DNA of 64,000 nucleotides from Bacillus sp. Marseille-P3661 (GTDB lineage Bacteria > Bacillota > Bacilli > Bacillales > Bacillaceae_J), in assembly GCF_900240995.1 (NCBI RefSeq), contig NZ_LT965955.1, positions 171,453 through 235,452 on the forward strand. The letters run 5' to 3'. The notes under the pieces are model-generated. The model searched no databases, was not told where the DNA came from, and saw nothing but the letters and a program-made list of their open reading frames with translations. The translations under genes were made by a program, and so were the position numbers. This document shows positions 56,140 through 64,000 of the stretch, piece after piece. Position 1 is the first letter of the stretch. Every line of letters begins with the position of its first letter.

Positions 56140-57508
56140 AACTGAGAAAGAGGAACATTCGAGGAAGGCTGACAAAACAGTAGTCCCAGAAGAGATGAAC
56201 AAAGAAACACAATCGAAACTAAGCGGTAAAGCAAGATTAACAAAAAAGTACAACCAAGTGAATATGACAGGTGAGACTAAACAGGTAAATGAAACAGAAA
56301 AGCGTGACCAGCCTCAAGAGGCAGGGCACCTGGATGAAGAAGACGAATCCCGAGTACCTCAAAAAACAAGTTTATTGTTTGAACGCTATGCTGTCTGGGG
56401 GATGCTTGTTTTCCTAATTTTATCAATTTGGTTTCAAGTTTCGCCATATATCATTCTTTCAGTGTTTTTAATTATTTTATATGTTCTTTTAATATGGTGG
56501 AAGAAGAAGTCGCTGCAAAAAGTAGACTCTACAATCCATTTAGAAAAAAGTCATATCTTTGCAGGTGAATCAACACGATTGCTAGCAGCAGTTTCAAATA
56601 ATAAATGGTTGCCGTTAGTTTGGCTTGAAGTTGAGTTGAATAAGACAAATGGTTTGAAATGGGAGCAAGCTCGTGACCGGTATGTTATGAGAATATTATG
56701 GCTTTTATGGTATCAAAAAGTAGAGTGGGATATTGATATTTTAGCTGAACAACGTGGAGTATATGCATTAGGGCAGACAATAGTGCTGCGTTCAGGAGAT
56801 GGCTTTCGTTTTACAGAAGTAGAAAAAGAGATTTTAGGATATGGAGCAGAGCTTTATGTATATCCAAAGCTAGTGCCTGTGAAAGTCCCTAGCCTTGCTC
56901 TTGTTTCTCAGTGGGGTGCAGATGGAAGAAAAGGTGGTATTCATGAGGACCCATTATTAATCCGTGGTGTACGTGAGTACCAACATGGCGATGAATGGAA
57001 AAGAATTAATTGGCAAGCAACAGCAAGAACAGGAAAGCTGCAAATTTCAGAATATGAACGTATGCTGCCTAAAAATTTAATATTTTACATCGATGTGCAA
57101 GGATTTAATGTCCCTGAGAAAAAACAGGAGTTTGAATGGTTTTTATCTGTTATAGCATCAATGGCAGTAGCTTATGATAACCAAGGGGTAAAGCTGCAAT
57201 ATGGTATCAATGGTGTAAATCATAAAAATCAAGGCATTGCTTATTCAGGCCATAGTGCAAGTATTACTGCTTTTTTAGAGAAAATGGCAAGTGTAACCGC
57301 AGTTAGCGCCACTAAAAATAAGCTGTTATCCATGCTCTCGGCAGAGGCTCCTCTATTTATTTTTTGCAGCAGCGTAAGACAGGACCATCTAAATTATGTG
57401 AAACAGCATAACAATAAGCCTATTTTAGTTTTATATTTGAACGAGAGTTCGTTAGCTGTACAACTAGGATCTAAAGGGAGACATCTGCAATCCGTCATGA
57501 CAGTCTAG
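56132..57508 (+). CDS. DUF58 domain protein with two membrane segments
   Basis: A 458-residue protein, second in the MoxR operon. It has an unusually charged N-terminal tail of about 80 residues (Lys/Glu/Thr-rich), then two membrane segments (about 88-125), then the DUF58 core: RGVREYQHGDEWKRINWQATARTGKLQISEYE (about 275-310, the family signature) and a vWA-like end. DUF58 proteins are thought to be partners or clients of MoxR. ATG 56132 overlaps the moxR stop by 8 bases. The N-terminal tail is longer than I would expect for YeaD-like proteins. Confidence 0.82.
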   Translation: MIETEKEEHSRKADKTVVPEEMNKETQSKLSGKARLTKKYNQVNMTGETKQVNETEKRDQPQEAGHLDEEDESRVPQKTSLLFERYAVWGMLVFLILSIWFQVSPYIILSVFLIILYVLLIWWKKKSLQKVDSTIHLEKSHIFAGESTRLLAAVSNNKWLPLVWLEVELNKTNGLKWEQARDRYVMRILWLLWYQKVEWDIDILAEQRGVYALGQTIVLRSGDGFRFTEVEKEILGYGAELYVYPKLVPVKVPSLALVSQWGADGRKGGIHEDPLLIRGVREYQHGDEWKRINWQATARTGKLQISEYERMLPKNLIFYIDVQGFNVPEKKQEFEWFLSVIASMAVAYDNQGVKLQYGINGVNHKNQGIAYSGHSASITAFLEKMASVTAVSATKNKLLSMLSAEAPLFIFCSSVRQDHLNYVKQHNNKPILVLYLNESSLAVQLGSKGRHLQSVMTV

Positions 57509-57530
57509 TAGAATGAAAGGGATCAAAGGA

Positions 57531-58817
57531 ATGAGCGGAAAATATATTTTAAAATATAGCATTACACTTTATTGTGAAATGATTTGGCTTTACTTTGCGC
57601 TTATCGTCTGGAGTAAGCTGGAATGGGAAGTTGAAACTTCCCCTTTAATGATACTATTTATTGTTCCAACAATTTTGGCCGTTTTCTTGTACCTTATTAC
57701 AAGGACGTTCATCCGTAATTTTTATGTTCAGTATAGTTCCATATTGATTGTGTTTTTTATGTATATATATTTTCTTTGGAATCAAGTCGCACCTCACGGC
57801 GGCCTAGCCTATGAACTAACTGTTTGTGCAGTCGCATTTCATCTGTTTTTAAGAAGTCTTTATTTTTTAAATAAGGAACCGAAACGAATCAATATGCTAA
57901 TTCGTTTTGAAGGAAATATTTTTATTTATATATTTCTTGTATTGTTTTTTCAAGCAAATCCAGTGCTAACTGTAAATCTTCATATTTATTTCTTTGTGGC
58001 GATTATTTTAAGTTTAGCAGGCATGGTGTTAACTTTATATCCTGATGAAACTTCCAATGATGGTGAAGAAGATGTTGAAATTAGGAAAGTAGGGAATGTC
58101 GGTTGGCTTCCATATGCGGTAGCTAGTGTATTTCTAATTATTATAGCCTCGGGCTTTTTATTGCTATTACCAGGTGTACATTCAGTAGTTACCTCAACAT
58201 TATTGGCCGCCTGGAATATCCTTTTAAAGGTTGGGAGTATTATTCAATCGGTGCTGCTGTGGATTATGTCACTTTTTCCAACGCCAGATAGCGGGGGCCC
58301 GCTTGAGATGGAACCTGGAATGGCTCCATCGATGGTAGAAGGAAAAGAGGAAATACCTCAGGTTAGTCTCCCTCTTTTTGAAATTTTAACTGTTGTAGCG
58401 GGTGCAGGTATATTACTTGGCTTATGGTTTTTACTAAAAGGATTGAAAAAAAGATCTTTACCACAGAGAGTTAATCAGCGTCGGAAATTCATAAAAAGAT
58501 CAAAATCGTTTAGTTTATTCGGTTGGTTAAAAAGACTATTTAATAAAGGGTTTAGAGCAGTGGCAAGGAACTTCTCCTTTTATTATGAAAATGATGCTTA
58601 TTGGGAGTTTTATAAACTATCAAAATGGGGTCGAAAGCAAGGCTATCCTAGATTGTCTACTGAAACGCCGCATGAATATGCAGCAAAGCTTACCGCTTTA
58701 CCTTTATTTAGTGAGCATGAAAGTGGGACATTAAAATATACTAAAGAATCCATTAATAAATTAATAAATGATTATACGGCCGCTTATTATGGAAAACAGA
58801 GTGAAACAACGCATTAA
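57531..58817 (+). CDS. Multi-pass membrane protein with DUF4129 C-terminal domain
   Basis: A 428-residue protein, third in the MoxR operon. About seven membrane segments (to residue 240), another at about 285-305, and a cytoplasmic C-terminal DUF4129 region (YWEFYKLSKWGRKQGYPRLSTETPHEYAAKL). B. subtilis YebA and many counterparts carry a transglutaminase-like domain between the membrane part and DUF4129; none of the Cys-His-Asp motifs of that domain is visible here. The frame opens at ATG 57513, but ATG 57531 has AAAGGG at 9 nt. Confidence 0.78.
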   Translation: MSGKYILKYSITLYCEMIWLYFALIVWSKLEWEVETSPLMILFIVPTILAVFLYLITRTFIRNFYVQYSSILIVFFMYIYFLWNQVAPHGGLAYELTVCAVAFHLFLRSLYFLNKEPKRINMLIRFEGNIFIYIFLVLFFQANPVLTVNLHIYFFVAIILSLAGMVLTLYPDETSNDGEEDVEIRKVGNVGWLPYAVASVFLIIIASGFLLLLPGVHSVVTSTLLAAWNILLKVGSIIQSVLLWIMSLFPTPDSGGPLEMEPGMAPSMVEGKEEIPQVSLPLFEILTVVAGAGILLGLWFLLKGLKKRSLPQRVNQRRKFIKRSKSFSLFGWLKRLFNKGFRAVARNFSFYYENDAYWEFYKLSKWGRKQGYPRLSTETPHEYAAKLTALPLFSEHESGTLKYTKESINKLINDYTAAYYGKQSETTH

Positions 58818-58855
58818 AAGGGCTTAGAGAAATAAGATTCTAAGCCTTAATTTTA
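58817..58855 (+). terminator. Terminator after the MoxR operon
   Basis: AAGGGCTTAGA pairs with TCTAAGCCTT, followed by AATTTTAG; the U-tract is weak. Confidence 0.65.
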
Positions 58856-58892
58856 GTAATAGAACTATCCTTAAAAAATTGGGGTGATAGAT

Positions 58893-59516
58893 GTGGACTT
58901 TCTGTCTATAATATCTTTTTTAGGTGCTGCAATAGTTCTTACCCTTATGCCTGGGCCAGATAACTTGTTCACCTTGACACAGAGTATAGCAAATGGGAAA
59001 AATGCAGGAATTTTTACTACTCTGGGGCTTTGCACAGGATTATTAGTACATATTTCTGCTGCGACCATCGGAATTTCAGCAGTGATTTATCAGTCAGCTT
59101 TTGCTTTTACAGTAGTGAAATATGCAGGAGCAGCATACTTGTTATTCTTAGCATTTAAGTCATTTAAAGAAAAAGAATCGAGTTTAAACCTTAACAACGA
59201 GGATTCTTTAGAGTACAAATCTTTATACAAAAAAGGAATCATAATGAATCTATTAAATCCAAAAGTTTCTTTGTTTTTCTTGGCATTCTTTCCGCAGTTC
59301 ATCAATTATGAGTATGGTAATGTTTCTATACAAATGCTTATCTATGGAATCCTATTTCTAGTCCAAGCATTAGTAATTTTCACTTTAATAAGCATCTTTG
59401 CTGGAAAAGTAGGTTATTTTCTACGCAAAAATGCATCAATAACTAAAAAGATGAATATTATTCAAGGCTCATTGTTTACACTCATAGGGTTAAAAATTAC
59501 TTTTAGCCAAAAATAA
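58893..59516 (+). CDS. LysE/RhtB-family exporter
   Basis: A 207-residue amino acid or metabolite exporter with six membrane segments. The N-terminus SFLGAAIVLTLMPGPDNLFTLTQSI carries the family PGPD motif, and KGIIMNLLNPKVSLFFLAFFPQF is the second conserved block. The substrate is not predictable. The frame opens at GTG 58884, within the GGGGTGA binding site; GTG 58893 has proper spacing. Confidence 0.88.
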   Translation: MDFLSIISFLGAAIVLTLMPGPDNLFTLTQSIANGKNAGIFTTLGLCTGLLVHISAATIGISAVIYQSAFAFTVVKYAGAAYLLFLAFKSFKEKESSLNLNNEDSLEYKSLYKKGIIMNLLNPKVSLFFLAFFPQFINYEYGNVSIQMLIYGILFLVQALVIFTLISIFAGKVGYFLRKNASITKKMNIIQGSLFTLIGLKITFSQK

Positions 59517-59522
59517 TATATT

Positions 59523-59550
59523 TAAAGAGTAGTCTAAAGCTACTCTTTTT
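59523..59550 (+). terminator. Terminator after the LysE-type exporter
   Basis: AAAGAGTAG pairs with CTACTCTTT around TCTAAAG, then TTTCT. Confidence 0.85.
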
Positions 59551-59664
59551 CTAAGCCCATGAGCAAAAATTATAGTGCTAAAATTAGTTGCTATATTTTG
59601 AAAATTACTGATATATTAAAATCATACGTTAATCGGGGATGGACTTGTTACTTAAAGATATTCT

Positions 59665-60546
59665 TTAACTTTTTAGTTTATTATAATTCGCATTTTTTCG
59701 ATAATCGGCAGGCGTATGACCAATATATTTTTTAAACGTACGATGGAAGTGGGGCATACTTTCAAATCCACACTGCTCGGCAATAGCTGCGATTTTATCG
59801 TTTGTACGCAACAGTAGCTCTTTCGCTTTTAATATGCGTTTTGTTGTAATATATTCTGATATATTTAATCCGGTCGTTTCTTTAAAGACACGGCTTAAAT
59901 GTGCAATGCTTACATTGCTATGACTTGATAGCATTTCTAAAGTTATTTTGTCTGTAAAATGCTGTTCTAAATATTCGAGAATATCTTTCATCCAAGATGG
60001 CCCCAAATGGGTAGACTGTGAATTTTGTTCGGGGTTTTTAATCATTGTTCGACTTAAGAATAATAGTAATAACTGAACATGTGTTAAGGCGGCATGGCGA
60101 TAACCCATTTCTTTATTAGTTAACTCAAAATAGATTTGATCTAAAAGCGTATTGATGTGTCTTTGCTGATCTTTTTGCAAGATATATTTATACGATTTCG
60201 ATCGAAGACTTTCCTCAAAAATTTGCAAATAAGAAAAAGTATCACCGAGAAATCGGTTGGTAATGAGCAATGGATTAAAGTAAATGGCTGTAGATGTAGC
60301 GGGAGTTTTCTCATCAGGAATAACACGATGAATTGTATTTCCCGGAATCACAAAGACATTTCCACCCTCCATTTTTCGAACAGATTGGTCGATAAAGGAT
60401 GTCCCCTTTCCGCGATGAACAAAGATAAGTTCGTACCAATCATGAAAATGATAGGGAAGTTCATCTTGAATTCTTTTTGTATCTTTATAGACTATTTGCA
60501 GCGGAAAAGAACTATTAGGATCAAATTGTTTCCGAATGGGTTTCAT
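59665..60546 (-). CDS. AraC-family transcriptional regulator
   Basis: A 293-residue regulator: an N-terminal cupin sensing domain (YHFHDWYELIFVHRGKGTSFI, GNVFVIPGNTIHRV) and a C-terminal double helix-turn-helix (about 195-288; SIAHLSRVFKETTGLNISEYI, then AEQCGFESMPHFHRTFKKYIGHTPADYR). The divergent uxaA and larA-like genes are the obvious targets, and the sensor likely binds a sugar or sugar acid. ATG 60546 is chosen over GTG 60555 because of the GGTG site between them; spacing is weak for both. Confidence 0.85.
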   Translation of the reverse strand: MKPIRKQFDPNSSFPLQIVYKDTKRIQDELPYHFHDWYELIFVHRGKGTSFIDQSVRKMEGGNVFVIPGNTIHRVIPDEKTPATSTAIYFNPLLITNRFLGDTFSYLQIFEESLRSKSYKYILQKDQQRHINTLLDQIYFELTNKEMGYRHAALTHVQLLLLFLSRTMIKNPEQNSQSTHLGPSWMKDILEYLEQHFTDKITLEMLSSHSNVSIAHLSRVFKETTGLNISEYITTKRILKAKELLLRTNDKIAAIAEQCGFESMPHFHRTFKKYIGHTPADYRKNANYNKLKS

Positions 60547-60682
60547 TTTTATCACCGTTTTGGTTGATGTTTTGTATTAACAATATCAAAATAAGGTATG
60601 TTTTTGCAATTATACGCTATTTTTGTTCGCAAATCCTCATGTTAAAATTGAATGTAAAGACAAAATCTAAAGGTGATTATTA

Positions 60683-62182
60683 ATGAAAAATTCATATATT
60701 CAAATACACCATAATGACTCAGTAATCATTGCTTTACAAAGCTTTAAACAAGGTGAAATTATTGAGGTAAATGGTTCATCACTTCAATTAAAAGAGGATA
60801 TTGAATACGGGCATAAAATAGCTCTTAAAAATATTGCAGTAGATGAGGATGTTATTAAATATGGTTTCCCGATTGGACATGCTACCCGGGAAATAACTGC
60901 GGGTGAATGGATTCATACTCATAATGTAAAAACTAACCTTAAAGGTAAACTTGATTATACGTTTAACCAAAAGATGACAAAACATGAACAACTATTACCC
61001 GTGAATGAATTAACGTTTAACGGCTATGTTAGAAGTAATGGCGATGTTGGCATTCGCAATGAAATTTGGATCATCAATACAGTCGGCTGTATTAATAAAA
61101 CAGCTGAACTGTTAGCAAAGATGGCAACAAAAGAATTTAGTGACCAAAATATTGACGGGGTCTATCACTTTCCGCATCCATTTGGATGTTCACAGTTAGG
61201 CGACGATCTTCATAATACACAAAAAATATTAAGAAATTTGGTGCAGCACCCTAATGCTGCAGGTGTGTTAGTGCTAGGTCTTGGCTGTGAAAATAACCAT
61301 ATTCCAGTATTTAAAGAAGTACTTGGTGAATATGATGAAAATCGTGTTAAATTTTTAAGTGTACAAGCTGTTGATGATGAGCTTGAAGAAGGAATAGATG
61401 TAATCGAAGAGTTAGTTAACTATGCAAGTCAATTTAAAAGACAACCTGTTCCACTTTCAAAATTAAAAGTAGGCTTAAAATGTGGAGGCTCTGATGGGTT
61501 ATCAGGAATTACAGCCAACCCTTTAGTTGGAGCTTTTTCAGATGATTTAATTGCTGCCGGTGGAACAACGGTTTTAACTGAAGTTCCTGAAATGTTTGGT
61601 GCAGAAACAATTTTAATGGAACGGGCTAAAGATGAGCAAACTTTCAACCAAATTGTCAATTTAGTAAATGATTTTAAAGATTACTTTATAAAGCATGATC
61701 AACCTGTATATGAGAACCCTTCACCAGGTAATAAAAAAGGTGGAATAACAACGCTTGAAGAAAAGTCACTAGGCTGTGTCCAAAAAGGTGGAACAAGTGC
61801 TGTTCAGGATGTTCATGATTATGGTGGAATTGCCACCAAACCAGGCTTAAATCTTTTACAAGGCCCTGGTAATGACCTGGTATCTGTTACTTCATTAGCA
61901 GCATCAGGCGCACATATTGTACTATTTACAACGGGAAGAGGCACACCGTTTGGAGGGCCTGTTCCAACTGTCAAGATCTCGTCTAACACAGCTCTTGCTG
62001 AGAAAAAGAAAAGCTGGATTGACTTTAATGCAGGGCAATTAGTTGAAGGGAAACCGATGGAGCAGCTGCGATATGAATTTTTACAATATGTAATAAATGT
62101 AGCATCAGGTGAAAGCTATACAAATAATGAGAAAAACGGATATAAAGAGATTTCTATCTTTAAAGATGGAGTGTTTTTATAA
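60683..62182 (+). CDS. UxaA-family altronate/galactarate-type dehydratase
   Basis: A 499-residue enzyme with a small N-terminal SAF domain (about 1-95; IQIHHNDSVIIALQSFKQGE, IGHATREITAGEWIHTHNV) joined to the large dehydratase domain (FNGYVRSNGDVGIRNEIWIINTVGC, HPFGCSQLGDD, GLGCENNHIP, LKCGGSDGLSGITANP, EKSLGCVQKGGTSAVQDV). In many organisms the two parts are separate subunits. Family members dehydrate sugar acids such as D-altronate or galactarate with Fe2+; the exact substrate is unresolved because no uxaBC or garR neighbour is in view. ATG 60683 follows AAAGGTGA. Co-transcribed with the larA-like gene 32 bp downstream. Confidence 0.87.
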   Translation: MKNSYIQIHHNDSVIIALQSFKQGEIIEVNGSSLQLKEDIEYGHKIALKNIAVDEDVIKYGFPIGHATREITAGEWIHTHNVKTNLKGKLDYTFNQKMTKHEQLLPVNELTFNGYVRSNGDVGIRNEIWIINTVGCINKTAELLAKMATKEFSDQNIDGVYHFPHPFGCSQLGDDLHNTQKILRNLVQHPNAAGVLVLGLGCENNHIPVFKEVLGEYDENRVKFLSVQAVDDELEEGIDVIEELVNYASQFKRQPVPLSKLKVGLKCGGSDGLSGITANPLVGAFSDDLIAAGGTTVLTEVPEMFGAETILMERAKDEQTFNQIVNLVNDFKDYFIKHDQPVYENPSPGNKKGGITTLEEKSLGCVQKGGTSAVQDVHDYGGIATKPGLNLLQGPGNDLVSVTSLAASGAHIVLFTTGRGTPFGGPVPTVKISSNTALAEKKKSWIDFNAGQLVEGKPMEQLRYEFLQYVINVASGESYTNNEKNGYKEISIFKDGVFL

Positions 62183-62214
62183 ATACTGGAGTTCGAAGAA
62201 ACGAGGGATGTAAA

Positions 62215-63477
62215 TTGAGTTTAGCAGGTATGGATGTAATCAATAAATTACTAGATGATGTAAAGCTACCTAAAATGGTTAAAGTTAAACAAAACTTTTA
62301 TGCACCTGAAGTAGAGGATGTAGCTGCAGAGGTTCATAAGGTGATCAATGAAGCGGGTGTTTTGAGCCGAATTGAAAAAGGCGACAAGGTTGCAATTGCA
62401 GTAGGTAGTCGTGGTGTTGCAAAAATTAATGTTTTAGCACGTGAAGTTGTCAATGCTGTAAAGTCAGTTGGTGGAGAGCCGTTCGTTTTTCCTGCAATGG
62501 GAAGTCATGGCGGTGCTACAGCTGAAGGACAAAAAGGTGTATTGGAGCATATGGGCGTAACAGAAGAGTTTATTGGCGCACCTATTCGAGCAACGATGGA
62601 GGTTGTTAAAGTTGGCGAATTAGATAATGGTGTACCATGTTACGTTGATAAATATGCCTATGAAGCAGATAAGATCATCGTGATCAACCGTATAAAAGCA
62701 CATACTGCTTTCCGTGGAAAGTACGAAAGCGGCTTAATGAAAATGATGACAATTGGTTTAGGTAAACAAAAAGGAGCAGACGCAGCTCATCAATATGGTT
62801 TTGGCTACATGGCAAAACATGTTGAGGAAATTGCTAACATCGTAATGAAAAAGGCTCCAGTTATATTTGGTTTAGGTTCAATCGAAAATGCATATGATCA
62901 TGTTGCGAAAATTGTAGCTCTTCCGGTTGAGAGAATTCCAGAAGAAGAACCAGCGTTACTGCAGGAAGCAAAAGGCTTAATGGCTCGTATTATGTTTGAA
63001 AATATCGATGTACTTGTTGTTGATGAAATGGGTAAAGATATTTCTGGTGACGGCATGGATCCAAACATTATTGGACGATATGCGACACCATACGCGAGCG
63101 GAGGCCCTGATGTAAAGCGAATCGTAGTGCTTGATTTAACAAAGGTTACTCACGGAAATGCGAACGGAATTGGTCTTGCAGACATCATTACGAAAAAGCT
63201 GTTCGATCAAATCGACTATGTACAAGGGTTCGCAAATGGTTTAACAAGTACGGTTACGGATGTTGTGAAAGTACCGATGTTTATGGAAACAAATGAATTA
63301 GCTGTTAAAGCTGGCGTTAAAACATGCAACACTTTTGATAAAGAAAATGTTAAAATTGTTCGCATCAAAAACACACTCGAAGTTGGGGAAATTTGGATAT
63401 CTGAAGGATTATTAGAAGCAGCAAAAAATAATCCGGAAATCGAAATTCTAAGCGAACCATTTGAAATGGAATATTAA
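62215..63477 (+). CDS. LarA-like (lactate racemase domain) protein
   Basis: A 420-residue member of the LarA/DUF2088 superfamily. The N-terminal half shows IAVGSRGVAKINVLAREVV and PAMGSHGGATAEGQKGVLEHMG. The segment AHTAFRGKYESGLMKMM followed by TIGLGKQKGADAAHQYG resembles the LarA region whose Lys carries the nickel-pincer cofactor and whose His residues flank it. LarA homologues racemise or epimerise 2-hydroxy acids. Paired with UxaA, a sugar-acid epimerase role is plausible. Whether this distant branch binds the nickel cofactor is unknown; larB, larC and larE are not in the window. TTG 62215 has GAGGGA at 8 nt. Confidence 0.72.
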   Translation: MSLAGMDVINKLLDDVKLPKMVKVKQNFYAPEVEDVAAEVHKVINEAGVLSRIEKGDKVAIAVGSRGVAKINVLAREVVNAVKSVGGEPFVFPAMGSHGGATAEGQKGVLEHMGVTEEFIGAPIRATMEVVKVGELDNGVPCYVDKYAYEADKIIVINRIKAHTAFRGKYESGLMKMMTIGLGKQKGADAAHQYGFGYMAKHVEEIANIVMKKAPVIFGLGSIENAYDHVAKIVALPVERIPEEEPALLQEAKGLMARIMFENIDVLVVDEMGKDISGDGMDPNIIGRYATPYASGGPDVKRIVVLDLTKVTHGNANGIGLADIITKKLFDQIDYVQGFANGLTSTVTDVVKVPMFMETNELAVKAGVKTCNTFDKENVKIVRIKNTLEVGEIWISEGLLEAAKNNPEIEILSEPFEMEY

Positions 63478-63615
63478 TAGAGCGGGGCTTTTTGTAAAGT
63501 AAGTCTTATTGATGTAAAAACACATGGCGTTTTTGTAGTAACGGGTTTACTTGTGAGGTGCAAAACGGTAAATAGCAGACCGAATCAAATAGCAAATCAC
63601 ATAAACTTCACAGTA

Positions 63616-63653
63616 AAAAGGCTTAGAGATGCAATATCTCTAAGCCCTTTTTA
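63616..63653 (+). terminator. Terminator after the uxaA-larA-like pair
   Basis: AAGGCTTAGAGAT and ATCTCTAAGCC pair, followed by CTTTTTAC. It lies 140 bp past the stop codon, with no gene between. Confidence 0.85.
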
Positions 63654-63722
63654 CTTTTCATTTTTCCCCGAAACCACCCGTAAGTTGTCCAATTTCATTA
63701 GATGCTAAAGCGAGTTTGATAT

Positions 63723-63913
63723 ATAAGCGGAGAAATTTCGCTTAATTAGGAAATGGCACTGAAAATAGCTTAAATAGACGGAAAGATTCCGCCTATTTAC
63801 TCGAAAAACGTAAAAATGGGTACCTTTGCTTTGCTTAATCGGAAAATCTCCGCTTATATACCTCAAACCAAGCTCTATCCTGCTGTTTAACCGAAAAATC
63901 TCCGCTTATTATT
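63723..63913. repeat. Four imperfect hairpin repeats with about 55-bp period
   Basis: Variants of CGGAAAATCTCCGC flanked by TTAA and TTATATA occur near 63727, 63779, 63840 and 63891. Each can fold into a short hairpin. No gene is seen in the rest of 63478-64000. Confidence 0.6.
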
Positions 63914-64000
63914 ACTAACTCTGGTTACTCAATTATAATCTACATACTAAATCTCAAAATCAAGCACCCTCCAATATTTATTTCATACCCTGTGATTTAC

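Overview
The window is AT-rich (I judge the GC content to be in the mid 30s percent, not computed) and looks like the chromosome of a member of the Bacillaceae or a close relative in the Bacillales. The evidence is AprX, DtpT, GlpD, FbpABC, UrtABCDE and the urease proteins; strong AGGAGG-type ribosome binding sites, many with GTG or TTG starts; and Bacillus-type control elements (PyrR attenuator, guanine riboswitch, Fur box, GlnR/TnrA box). I saw no rRNA, tRNA, prophage, insertion sequence or CRISPR array.

Layout. 1-659: 5' part of a GT4 glycosyltransferase (minus strand, cut by the window edge). 0.98-2.3 kb: aprX protease. 2.5-6.7 kb: a cyclic-di-GMP cluster (PAS-PAS-GGDEF, EAL, CBS-GGDEF), interrupted by a 1.1 kb gene-free stretch that, on the minus strand, has the layout of a large (about 780 nt) structured non-coding RNA with promoter, long-range closing helix, many local hairpins and an intrinsic terminator. 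7.3-10.7 kb: fixABCX (electron-bifurcating ETF type). 11.5-14.3 kb: PyrR-attenuated codBA for cytosine salvage. 14.6-16.0 kb: aldehyde dehydrogenase. 16.3-18.0 kb: guanine riboswitch and NCS2 purine permease. 18.1-22.5 kb: glpD, an ATP-grasp protein and a BCCT transporter. 22.6-27.3 kb: a chemoreceptor and a MASE3-PAS-GGDEF-EAL protein. 27.5-30.9 kb: Fur-controlled fbpABC iron uptake. 31.1-32.9 kb: dtpT and a 44-residue DUF4023 gene.

33.0-43.8 kb is the largest functional block: urea uptake (urtABCDE) followed by urease structural genes (ureABC) and accessory genes (ureEFGD). It is headed by a perfect GlnR/TnrA consensus site and split between ureC and ureE by about eleven tandem 52-bp repeats. 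It is a complete nitrogen-scavenging pathway: high-affinity urea import, hydrolysis, and nickel delivery to the enzyme. A BenE-type transporter and a heterodimeric ABC exporter follow (44-48.9 kb). Next come an orphan MetQ-like lipoprotein behind a structured leader, an acyl-CoA dehydrogenase-like flavoprotein, a secreted DUF5667 protein, two small membrane proteins and a choloylglycine-hydrolase-family enzyme (49.4-54.9 kb). A MoxR/DUF58/DUF4129 operon and a LysE exporter (55.2-59.5 kb) precede an AraC regulator divergent from a UxaA-type dehydratase and a LarA-like protein (59.7-63.5 kb). The last 0.5 kb is non-coding, with a terminator and short periodic hairpin repeats.

The items I would look at first are the putative large RNA at 3857-4636, the repeat tract inside the urease operon, the leader in front of metQ, and fixABCX in a window with no nitrogen-fixation genes. 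All assignments come from reading the sequence and from family knowledge; no database search was run.
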